From the NCBI GenBank assembly GCA_003353825.1, contig PIVW01000428.1, positions 1 through 5,015 of the forward strand: 5,015 nt of DNA, read 5' to 3'. The stretch is from Chloroflexota bacterium (lineage in GTDB: Bacteria > Chloroflexota > Anaerolineae > J102). Made by a program: the position numbers and the translations under genes. Of the stretch, positions 1-5,015 are shown piece after piece (position 1 is the stretch's first letter; the number at the start of each line of letters is the position of its first letter). A model generated the notes under the pieces. The model was given only the letters and a program-made list of their open reading frames with translations, searched no databases and had not been told where the DNA came from.

Positions 1-2
1 GA

Positions 3-245
3 GGCCAGGCCCGGCATCTCCGCGTGGTCGAGGCCCACGAACGCCACGTGCACACATCGCCCTGCAACATCTGGGTTGGCATGGGTGGATTTGAAACCAA
101 GACCGTGCTCGGGTCCGTGCCCATCGAACCGGACGGCTCGTATCGCTACGCTCCCGACGCCGACTATGCCGGCCCCGACAGCTTCACCTACCGGGCCGAT
201 GACGGCCAGTTGTCGTCCGAAGTTGCCACCGTGCATGTCACGCAG
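3..245 (+). other. Mosaic N-terminal segment of the VIT/VWA gene
   Basis: Two pieces foreign to VIT-VWA proteins precede the VIT domain. Residues 1-39 (plus RHL and other residues upstream of the GTG) include VEAHERHVHTSP and KTVLGSVPIEPDGS. The second motif resembles the LGTVPVExDGS motif of hydrazine-synthase-alpha-like and related secreted proteins; this is my recollection and of moderate certainty. Residues ~37-72 include DGSYRYAPDADYAGPDSFTY and DDGQLSSEVATV, the hallmark of cadherin-like or tandem-95 Ig-like repeats. The VIT domain then begins in mid-strand at VHVTQIFRN. By hand count, GC is about 65% over bases 1-240 and about 52% over 241-420. A normal VIT-VWA gene would have a signal peptide and its own first VIT strands here. 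Either a real fusion or an assembly chimera would explain it. Confidence 0.6.
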
Positions 246-2408
246 ATTTTTCGCAATCTGGCTGATTCGCAGATCGAAGGAACCTATATCTTCCCCTTGC
301 CCAAAAACGCCGCTGTTGGAGACTTTCAGATGACAGTGGATGGGCAAGTGCTAGAAGGTGAAGTGATGGATAGCGAGCGAGCGCGCCGTATCTATGAGAA
401 CATTGTGCGCCAACGCCGTGATCCTGCCCTGCTGGAATACCTCGGCCATAATCTGTTTCAGACCAGTGTCTTCCCTATCCCACCCGGTGAGACGCGAAAA
501 CTGGAACTGACATACACGCAAGTGCTAGATCTGCAGGGGGGACTCTACAACTTCCGCTACCCCTTGCAAACTCGCCAATATGCGACCGCACCGGTACAAA
601 GCCTGGCTATACGAGTTGAATTACGTAATCAACCCGGCTTACGCACTCTTTACAGCCCCAGCCATAACGTCAGCATCGATCGCATCGGTGATGATGCGGC
701 CCTGGTGGGGTTTGAGGTTTCGAATGTACAGCCGGAGCGTGATTTCGATCTCTATTTCGGTGTCTCGAAAGAGGCGATTGGCTTAAACCTGCTCAGCTAT
801 AAACCCAGTGGTGAAGATGGCTTTTTTCTGCTGCTGGCCTCGCCCGGCATCGATGTAGCAGTGGATGAAGTCGTTCAACGCGACCTCATTTTAGTGATGG
901 ATATCTCTGGCTCGATGGAAGGGACGAAGCTGGCTCAGGCGAAACAGGCTGCTCATTTCCTGGTCGACAATCTGAATCCTGGCGATCGCTTCAATATGAT
1001 TGGATTTAGCACAGGCGTGAAATTGTGGGAAGAACAGCTGCAAAAAGGCACTTCCGAAGGCCCGGCCTCGGCCCATCGTTTTATCGACTCACTTAAGGCG
1101 GCGGGTTCCACCGATATCAATCGGGCTATTCTGGAGGCTTTGGGTCAGTTACAAGGCAAGGGTAACATCCCACGCCCGGCCTACATACTCTTTATGACCG
1201 ATGGCCTGCCCACACAAGGTGTGACCGAATCAGATCGCATTGTGGCCAATGCCCTTCTCAATACCCCCAAACGTTCTGTCAGGTTATTCACCTTTGGCGT
1301 TGGTTATGATGTCGACACAGATCTGTTGGACACCCTCAGCAGCGAATTGGGCGGTAGAAGCAGCTATGTCAAGCCGGATGAAAGGATCGACGAGGCCTTA
1401 GGAGATTTTTACGACCAGATCAGCACACCGGTTCTTGCCAACGTTTCTATCGAACTACCCGGCATGCGTGTGGACGATACCTATCCTTATCCCTTGCCTG
1501 ATCTTTTTGCAGGTGAGCAGTTGGTGGTGGCAGGGCGCTATCGCCAGGGTGGGGATACTGCCGTCACTTTGCGCGGGTATGTCAATGGCCAGGAACGAAG
1601 CTACAGCTATCCAGATCAGCGTCTCGTCTCCGCCGGCGGTGAACCGTTGGTCGCTCGCTTGTGGGCCACGCGCAAGATCGGCGCACTGTTGGATCAAGTA
1701 CGACGTCAGGGGCCGAACGACGAACTGATCGATACCATTGTCGATCTTAGCACCACCTACGGCATTGTCACACCCTATACGAGTTACCTGGTGCTGGAAC
1801 CTGAATTTAGGGACCAGATAGCCATTGAACCGCGAGTGCGTGCAACGCCTGCCCCTGGTATTGGCGGCTTCGACGGTGCAGCCGCGCCAGCTGCTGAGGC
1901 GCCCAAGGAGGTTGTGGTAACAGTCGAGGTTGAGATGATGGCGGCAGAACCGGCCAGCGGTGAACGTGCTGTCAGTAGCAGTGAAGCCCGCTCTGCCTTA
2001 CGAGAAGCAGATCGCGCCATCGAAAAGCAGGGTACCCGTTATGTAGGGGGCAAATCGTTCAGCTTCCAGGGGATGGTCACCCAGCCTGACGGCGCTCTAG
2101 CCGAATTGTGGGTGGACCATGCCTACAAAGCATCTATGCCGATGCAGCCAGTGCAGTTCGGCAGCGACGCCTATTTTGAACTGGCCGCTGAACCGGACGT
2201 GGCCCGATGGCTGGCCATTTCACCCGAACTGGTTCTGGTGATCGATGACACCACCTATCGCATCACCGGCCATACAGTAAACGGTGAGGTATCCCCTGCG
2301 GTATCGCCATTGCCAACCCCCACCCCCGCTGCCCCTCGAACCCCTGACCCATCTCAGGGAACTGGATTCCTTGATTGGTTACGCCGGCTTTTTGGTCTGC
2401 CGGGATAA
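3..2408 (+). CDS. VIT domain and von Willebrand factor A domain protein, 5'-partial
   Basis: The frame has no stop back to the left edge, so the gene is probably 5'-partial; GTG at 24 is merely the first possible start (residue 1 below; 794 residues from there) and has no clear ribosome site. Residues ~63-175 form a VIT domain, with VTQIFRN, GTYIFPLP, ARRIYENIVRQRRDPALLEY and FPIPPGETRKLELTYTQ. Residues ~286-470 form a VWA domain with a complete MIDAS: D293-x-S295-x-S297, T363 in GSTDI and D393 in FMTDG. Residues ~545-590 (RLWATRKIGALLDQ, TTYGIVTPYTSYL) and ~672-748 (FGSDAYFEL, then a strand-rich end) match the C-terminal modules usual in bacterial VIT-VWA proteins. A proline/threonine-rich linker (~757-777) leads to a short amphipathic tail, FLDWLRRLFGL. 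By family, these resemble inter-alpha-trypsin inhibitor heavy chains: secreted or surface proteins binding ligands through a metal ion. No signal peptide is visible; the N-terminus is mosaic (separate entry). The ligand is unknown. Confidence 0.9.
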   Translation, partial: GQARHLRVVEAHERHVHTSPCNIWVGMGGFETKTVLGSVPIEPDGSYRYAPDADYAGPDSFTYRADDGQLSSEVATVHVTQIFRNLADSQIEGTYIFPLPKNAAVGDFQMTVDGQVLEGEVMDSERARRIYENIVRQRRDPALLEYLGHNLFQTSVFPIPPGETRKLELTYTQVLDLQGGLYNFRYPLQTRQYATAPVQSLAIRVELRNQPGLRTLYSPSHNVSIDRIGDDAALVGFEVSNVQPERDFDLYFGVSKEAIGLNLLSYKPSGEDGFFLLLASPGIDVAVDEVVQRDLILVMDISGSMEGTKLAQAKQAAHFLVDNLNPGDRFNMIGFSTGVKLWEEQLQKGTSEGPASAHRFIDSLKAAGSTDINRAILEALGQLQGKGNIPRPAYILFMTDGLPTQGVTESDRIVANALLNTPKRSVRLFTFGVGYDVDTDLLDTLSSELGGRSSYVKPDERIDEALGDFYDQISTPVLANVSIELPGMRVDDTYPYPLPDLFAGEQLVVAGRYRQGGDTAVTLRGYVNGQERSYSYPDQRLVSAGGEPLVARLWATRKIGALLDQVRRQGPNDELIDTIVDLSTTYGIVTPYTSYLVLEPEFRDQIAIEPRVRATPAPGIGGFDGAAAPAAEAPKEVVVTVEVEMMAAEPASGERAVSSSEARSALREADRAIEKQGTRYVGGKSFSFQGMVTQPDGALAELWVDHAYKASMPMQPVQFGSDAYFELAAEPDVARWLAISPELVLVIDDTTYRITGHTVNGEVSPAVSPLPTPTPAAPRTPDPSQGTGFLDWLRRLFGLPG

Positions 2409-2464
2409 TTATGTCGCTCAATCGTCCGCTAGACGGCCATGAATAACAGGGCCATTTTGATCAA

Positions 2465-2469
2465 AGGAG
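2465..2469 (+). promoter_or_regulatory. Shine-Dalgarno deciding the start of the YfbK-like gene
   Basis: AGGAG lies 8 bases before the ATG at 2478. The alternative in-frame ATG at 2439 has no such site and would put 13 charged or polar residues ahead of the lipoprotein signal peptide. The start at 2478 is therefore preferred. Confidence 0.75.
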
Positions 2470-2477
2470 AAGATAAA

Positions 2478-4118
2478 ATGAAACGCCATGCCCCTTACAG
2501 ACACACTCTTTGCTGTGTTCTGCTGTTGACACTACTGCTATCCTCATGCGCGCCTTTCGCCGCACCCCAATCCGCAGCCGAACCTGCAGCCGAACCTGCA
2601 GCCGAAGAGCAACGTGTTTACGCAACTATTGCGGTCGAAAGCGAAAGTGCCTTGAGCAGTCTCAGCGCTGCCCCTCTGGAGCCGATCAGTGGGCTGTCTG
2701 GTGATGTATTCTCTACAGGCGGTTCCAGCACAGTCAATGATGCTGCCTACGACGCCACCTTTTTCAAGAACTATGGCGTCAATCCTTTCGTCGACACGGA
2801 GGATGACCATCTGTCCACTTTCGCCATGGATGTGGACACGGCCTCGTATACCGTTGCCCGCCGCTATCTGAACGACGGCAATCTGCCTGAGCCCGACTCG
2901 GTGCGGGTCGAAGAGTTCATCAATTACTTCGACCAGGCTTATGAGTCGCCCGGCGACCAGGTATTTGCCATTCATTTGGAGGGCGCGCCCTCACCCTTCG
3001 GCAATGACAAACACTGGTTGATGCGTGTGGGCCTGCAAGGCAAGCACATCAATGATGAAAACCGCAAAGATGCCACCCTGATCTTCGTGATAGATGTCTC
3101 CGGCTCTATGGATCAAGAAAACAGGTTGGGTTTAGTCAAAAAATCGTTGCGCTTGCTGGTGGATGAGCTACGCCCCAGCGATGAAGTCGGCATCGTTATC
3201 TATGGCTCTCAGGGCCGTGTGGTGATGGAACCTACCTCTGCTGCCAATCAGGACCGCATCCTCAGCGCCATCGACAGCTTACGCAGCGAGGGCGCTACCA
3301 ATGCCGAGGAAGGACTGTTGCTGGCCTACCAGATGGCGGCCCCACACTTGCAGCCCGACCGCATCACCCGTCTCATCCTCCTATCCGACGGTGTGGCTAA
3401 TGTGGGAAACACCGGTCCCGACTCGATCCTGGCCAAGGTGCGCGGTTTTGTTGCAGACGGCATTACTCTCTCGTCCGTGGGTTTTGGCATGGGCAACTAC
3501 AATGATGTGCTCATGGAGCAACTGGCCAACGACGGCGATGGCAATTACTACTATGTAGACACCCTCGACCAGGCGCACCGCGTATTCGTGGAAAATCTCA
3601 CCGGTTTGTTGCAGGTTATTGCCAAGGATGCCAAGATTCAGGTAGATTTCAATCCCGATGTGGTGCGAAGCTACCGGCTTTTGGGGTACGAAAACCGCCG
3701 GGTGGATGATGACGATTTCCGCAATGATGACGTGGACGCAGGCGAGGTGGGGGCGGGCCACAGTGTGACAGCCCTGTATGAACTCAAGTTCCAGGACGAC
3801 GTCGTAAACGAAGAGGATGCTGCCGCTACCCTATACATCCGCTTCCTCGACCCTGATACTGGGGAAGTGGTCGAGAACAGCCAGTCTATCTCCCGCGCCG
3901 GTTTCTCTCCCGACCTTGAGATGACGACCCCCCATTTCCAACTCGACGCGGCCGTGGCCGAATTCGCCGAGATCCTGCGCGAAAGCTACTGGGCGCAGGA
4001 GGGCAATCTAGCCGATGTGCTGGCTTTAGCTGAACAGGTGCAAGAGCAATTGGCCGGAGATGCCGATGTGGCCGAATTCGTGACGGTGGTGGAGCGAGCG
4101 AATGGGTTAAGTCGATAG
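2478..4118 (+). CDS. YfbK-family VWA domain lipoprotein
   Basis: The product is 546 residues from ATG 2478. Residues 1-24 form a lipoprotein signal peptide: basic start MKRHAPYRH, hydrophobic core with LLLTLLL, and lipobox LSSC with lipidated Cys24. An Ala/Glu/Pro linker with 12-bp DNA repeats follows. Residues ~100-185 match the domain ahead of VWA in YfbK (vWF_A, PF12450), with STFAMDVDTASYTVARRYL and VRVEEFINYFD. The VWA domain spans ~198-375 with intact MIDAS: D206-x-S208-x-S210, T274 in GATNAEEG and D304 in LLSDG. The C-terminal region is the YfbK C-terminal domain (DUF3520, PF12034), recognised by GYENR, DVDAGEVGAGHSVTALYEL and FAEILRES. Length and domain order are normal for the family, whose function is poorly known. 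The lipobox places it on the outer face of the membrane. It follows the VIT/VWA gene by 69 bases with no terminator between, so an operon is likely and a joint envelope role is inferred. Confidence 0.92.
   Translation: MKRHAPYRHTLCCVLLLTLLLSSCAPFAAPQSAAEPAAEPAAEEQRVYATIAVESESALSSLSAAPLEPISGLSGDVFSTGGSSTVNDAAYDATFFKNYGVNPFVDTEDDHLSTFAMDVDTASYTVARRYLNDGNLPEPDSVRVEEFINYFDQAYESPGDQVFAIHLEGAPSPFGNDKHWLMRVGLQGKHINDENRKDATLIFVIDVSGSMDQENRLGLVKKSLRLLVDELRPSDEVGIVIYGSQGRVVMEPTSAANQDRILSAIDSLRSEGATNAEEGLLLAYQMAAPHLQPDRITRLILLSDGVANVGNTGPDSILAKVRGFVADGITLSSVGFGMGNYNDVLMEQLANDGDGNYYYVDTLDQAHRVFVENLTGLLQVIAKDAKIQVDFNPDVVRSYRLLGYENRRVDDDDFRNDDVDAGEVGAGHSVTALYELKFQDDVVNEEDAAATLYIRFLDPDTGEVVENSQSISRAGFSPDLEMTTPHFQLDAAVAEFAEILRESYWAQEGNLADVLALAEQVQEQLAGDADVAEFVTVVERANGLSR
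2574..2606 (+). repeat. 12-bp tandem repeat in the lipoprotein linker
   Basis: GCAGCCGAACCT occurs twice in full (2574-2585 and 2586-2597) and then as a 9-base partial copy (2598-2606). It encodes repeated Ala-Ala-Glu-Pro just after the lipidated cysteine. The unit is a multiple of three, so changes in copy number would lengthen or shorten the tether without breaking the frame. Confidence 0.85.
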
Positions 4119-4127
4119 ACGCTATAG

Positions 4128-4159
4128 ATTGGCAGCGCTCTACTACGGGCGCTGCCAAT
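4128..4159 (+). terminator. Hairpin after the VWA pair, probable terminator
   Basis: ATTGGCAGCGC (4128-4138) and GCGCTGCCAAT (4149-4159) are perfect 11-bp inverted arms around a 10-base loop, 9 bases after the stop at 4118. The bases after it (TGATTTGC) are only weakly T-rich. It may be a weak intrinsic terminator or an RNA-stabilising 3' hairpin. Its place between the VWA genes and the antitoxin promoter supports an end of transcript. Confidence 0.6.
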
Positions 4160-4188
4160 TGATTTGCACACATGTTTGCGCGTATATT
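4159..4188 (+). promoter_or_regulatory. Putative sigma70-type promoter of the antitoxin gene
   Basis: TTGATT (4159-4164, 4 of 6 to the -35 consensus) and TATATT (4183-4188, 5 of 6 to the -10) are 18 bases apart. Transcription would begin about 10-12 bases before the antitoxin ATG, giving a very short leader. The -35 overlaps the last base of the preceding hairpin. The -10 region has an imperfect palindrome (TAT-attc-ATA) that could serve self-repression, usual for RHH antitoxins, but I cannot show an operator. Confidence 0.4.
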
Positions 4189-4206
4189 CATAGCGTGAGG
4201 TGAACA

Positions 4207-4506
4207 ATGAGCGATCTACATCACGCACAGATATTACTAGAATCCGAACAACATCAGGCTCTTACCACACTAGCCATAGAACAAGGAACCAGTCTCTCCG
4301 CATTGGTGCGAGACATCGTGCGTCAGTACTTGATGGATGTTACCGAACAAGCCCAAGAACAACGTCGGCTGAAAGCTATTGAAAACTTATCGAAGCTACG
4401 ACATAGTATTCGGTCAGAACACGGGGTTTTGGCATCCGACTTTCTTGAAGATGCTCGAGATGAGAGAATGCAAGATCACGATGATGTTCTCAAGGGTGAA
4501 TTGTAA
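4207..4506 (+). CDS. Ribbon-helix-helix (CopG/VapB-like) antitoxin
   Basis: The product is 99 residues. TGAGGTGA (4196-4203) is a good ribosome site a few bases before the ATG. Residues ~6-43 fit the ribbon-helix-helix DNA-binding fold: strand HAQILLES, helix one EQHQALTTLAIEQG, then turn and helix two TSLSALVRDIVRQYLMD. In this family two chains pair their strands into a sheet that reads the operator DNA. The charged helical remainder (TEQAQEQRRLKAIENL onward) and acidic tail are the part that would hold the toxin. Antitoxins of this form usually precede a PIN-domain RNase, and the first residues of one do follow directly at 4507, but the toxin is broken. The gene appears intact. It may now be an orphan antitoxin or a simple autoregulator. 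The family call is firm, the VapB assignment moderate. Confidence 0.8.
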   Translation: MSDLHHAQILLESEQHQALTTLAIEQGTSLSALVRDIVRQYLMDVTEQAQEQRRLKAIENLSKLRHSIRSEHGVLASDFLEDARDERMQDHDDVLKGEL

Positions 4507-4553
4507 ATGTCGTCATCGATGCTAATTTTATAGCCCCTTTGATGTTACTGTCA
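4507..4553 (+). pseudogene. Remnant of a PIN-domain (VapC-type) toxin
   Basis: The codons from 4509 read VVIDANFIAPLML, a typical first strand of a PIN RNase including its first catalytic aspartate (GAT 4518-4520). This sits exactly where VapC belongs, right after the antitoxin stop. The ATG at 4507, abutting that stop, is in another frame and ends after 8 codons (MSSSMLIL). The PIN frame has no ATG, GTG or TTG between its upstream stop (TGA 4497-4499) and the motif. One missing base just after the ATG would restore a normal start. From about 4550 PIN likeness ends, although the frame runs to TAA at 4656-4658; the other acidic active-site residues are absent. PIN identity is inferred from a short motif plus position. 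Confidence 0.6.
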
Positions 4554-4570
4554 GTGATTGGGTATGCTGC

Positions 4571-4600
4571 TTTACTTGTTTTACACATCCGCTGTATACT
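4571..4600 (+). promoter_or_regulatory. Promoter-like sequence inside the toxin remnant region
   Basis: TTTACT (4571-4576) and TATACT (4595-4600) are 18 bases apart, matching 4 of 6 and 5 of 6 consensus bases. A strong ribosome site follows about 30 bases later. No full gene follows, and AT-rich DNA often gives such matches, so this is weak evidence. Confidence 0.3.
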
Positions 4601-4631
4601 AGACATCGGATCTTGCAACCGCAATTATAAT

Positions 4632-4687
4632 AGGAGGGACTGTTGGCAGATGCTTTAATAATGGGTGATGTCGAATTTATAATGTAG
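4632..4687 (+). other. Consensus Shine-Dalgarno with a 14-codon frame
   Basis: AGGAGGG (4632-4638) is a near-ideal ribosome site. A TTG at 4643 is well spaced behind it and opens a 14-residue frame (reads MADALIMGDVEFIM with TTG as Met) that stops at 4685-4687. It may be the stump of a lost gene, a leader peptide, or chance. I recognise no family. Confidence 0.25.
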
Positions 4688-4912
4688 TAACAGATCGTCG
4701 GATAGCATTCTGTAAATCATATTCACGAGGGGCAAATTAGTGTAGAAACTGCCAACATATCGTTGGTTCAGCCTTAGGAATCGAAAATCATGATCAGCAA
4801 ATTTCATGTATAGACAGTTTCTTGCATTTTTTTGTATGTTTTTTACTTCTTCAATATCTAGGGTTTTTATAATGAATTTATTTAGGACATACTCCTTATG
4901 GTAGGACTGCAC
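4655..4912 (-). CDS. Unrecognised small protein or gene fragment
   Basis: This minus-strand frame encodes 85 residues from a GTG; the frame is open further upstream to a TAG at 4958-4960, adding DGVLLPVE and a few residues more but no start codon. I do not recognise the family. The product is basic, aromatic-rich and apparently soluble, with NIQKNARNCLYMKFADHDFR and LRLNQRYVGSFYTNLPLVNM. Hand counts of GC by codon position are about 42%, 19% and 40%; the low second position is what real coding sequence shows. Against it, no Shine-Dalgarno precedes the GTG, the region is only about 34% GC, and the size is small. It may be the end of a gene whose start was cut off at the right-hand boundary. 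The remaining sequence of 4507-4930 shows nothing else I can support. Confidence 0.3.
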   Translation of the reverse strand: MQSYHKEYVLNKFIIKTLDIEEVKNIQKNARNCLYMKFADHDFRFLRLNQRYVGSFYTNLPLVNMIYRMLSDDLLLHYKFDITHY

Positions 4913-4931
4913 TTCAACTGGGAGTAGGACA

Positions 4932-4967
4932 CCATCGTTGAATGAGGCGTAAAGCCTCTAGCGATGG
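4932..4967 (-). repeat. Hairpin resembling an IS200/IS605-type right end
   Basis: GAGGC (4944-4948) and GCCTC (4954-4958) pair around a 5-base loop. Outside them CCATCG (4932-4937) and CGATGG (4962-4967) pair as well. Read on the minus strand, the inner hairpin is followed by ATTCAA, ending at 4938. A small stem with a TTTA-containing loop followed by TCAA is the look of right ends in IS200/IS605 elements (IS608 is cut after TCAA). On that strand a frame entering from the right edge stops with TAG at 4958-4960, at the base of the hairpin, as a TnpB gene would. No transposase motif lies inside the window, so this remains an inference. Confidence 0.35.
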
Positions 4968-4988
4968 CCGCCCTCGTTGCTTGTGGGG

Positions 4989-5015
4989 CCGCCACTGCGG
5001 CGGAGGAACTTTGAA
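4989..5015 (+). other. GC-rich stem and Shine-Dalgarno-like site at the right edge
   Basis: CCGCC (4989-4993) and GGCGG (4999-5003) can pair. GGAGGAA (5002-5008) overlaps the right arm, with a possible TTG at 5011 or a start beyond the window. A + strand frame from ATG 4942 is also open to the edge. I cannot tell whether a + strand gene begins here or a minus-strand gene (possibly tnpB) ends here; the two readings exclude each other in part. Confidence 0.2.

Noticed and set aside
2397..2408. C-terminal GLPG as a sortase signal
   Set aside because: It lacks the LPxTG pattern and the following hydrophobic segment with basic tail; the protein ends there.
2423..2436. Small inverted repeat between the two VWA genes (CGTC/GACG)
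   Set aside because: A 4-bp stem with no T-run is at chance level, so it is not a terminator.
2439..2477. Upstream in-frame ATG of the YfbK-like gene
   Set aside because: It has no ribosome site and would add 13 residues ahead of a textbook lipoprotein signal; ATG 2478 has AGGAG at good spacing.
2544..2975. 143-codon open frame on the minus strand
   Set aside because: It lies wholly inside the YfbK-like gene, and its cysteine/glycine-rich repeats are just the antisense of the Ala-Glu-Pro repeat.
3886..4228. Minus-strand frames of 80-101 codons over the end of the VWA gene
   Set aside because: They are antisense shadows of a well-supported coding region and cross the hairpin; no family is recognisable.
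4641..4757. 9-bp inverted repeat TGTTGGCAG (4641-4649) and CTGCCAACA (4749-4757)
   Set aside because: A short match about 100 bases apart with no flanking duplication and no gene between; it could be chance and does not define an element.
4883..4930. Three copies of TAGGAC at 4883, 4902 and 4925
   Set aside because: Hexamers with unequal spacing (19 and 23 bases) and no shared flanks; not enough for an iteron or operator call.
1..5015. CRISPR arrays, tRNA, rRNA and retron or intron structures
   Set aside because: No regularly spaced repeats, tRNA-like clover arms, rRNA motifs or reverse transcriptase motifs were seen on either strand.

Overview
The window is bacterial. It has dense coding on the + strand, Shine-Dalgarno sites, a lipoprotein signal and bacterial-type families. 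The gene types (VIT/VWA protein, YfbK-like lipoprotein, RHH-PIN toxin-antitoxin) and moderate GC recall Chloroflexota (Anaerolineae/Caldilineae-like) metagenome contigs. That placement is inference from general familiarity, and no marker gene is present to prove it.

Layout. Bases 3-2408 hold a large VIT + von Willebrand A (VWA) protein. Its frame is open to the left edge, and its first ~75 residues look like a mosaic of unrelated protein pieces. Bases 2478-4118 hold a second VWA protein, a YfbK-family lipoprotein with a clear lipobox. The two genes are 69 bases apart on the same strand and probably cotranscribed. Both keep all the metal-binding (MIDAS) residues. A perfect 11-bp stem hairpin follows at 4128-4159. 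A short gene at 4207-4506 encodes a ribbon-helix-helix antitoxin. Directly after its stop lies only the first ~14 codons of a PIN-domain (VapC-type) toxin, out of frame with the ATG that abuts the antitoxin stop. This looks like an orphan antitoxin beside a broken toxin.

From about 4550 the window becomes degenerate accessory DNA. There is a promoter-like site and a strong Shine-Dalgarno with only a 14-codon frame behind it. Next comes a stretch of about 34% GC (hand count) with one unrecognised minus-strand frame. The last 75 bases rise to about 61% GC. A hairpin there, followed on the minus strand by TTCAA, resembles the right end of an IS200/IS605-type element.

The two VWA proteins probably act outside the cytoplasmic membrane, in adhesion, protein-protein contact or envelope function. 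Their partner is not visible. I did not find a convincing new system. The items most worth a second look are the mosaic N-terminus at the left edge (biological fusion or assembly chimera), the toxin-less antitoxin, and the possible insertion-sequence end on the right.
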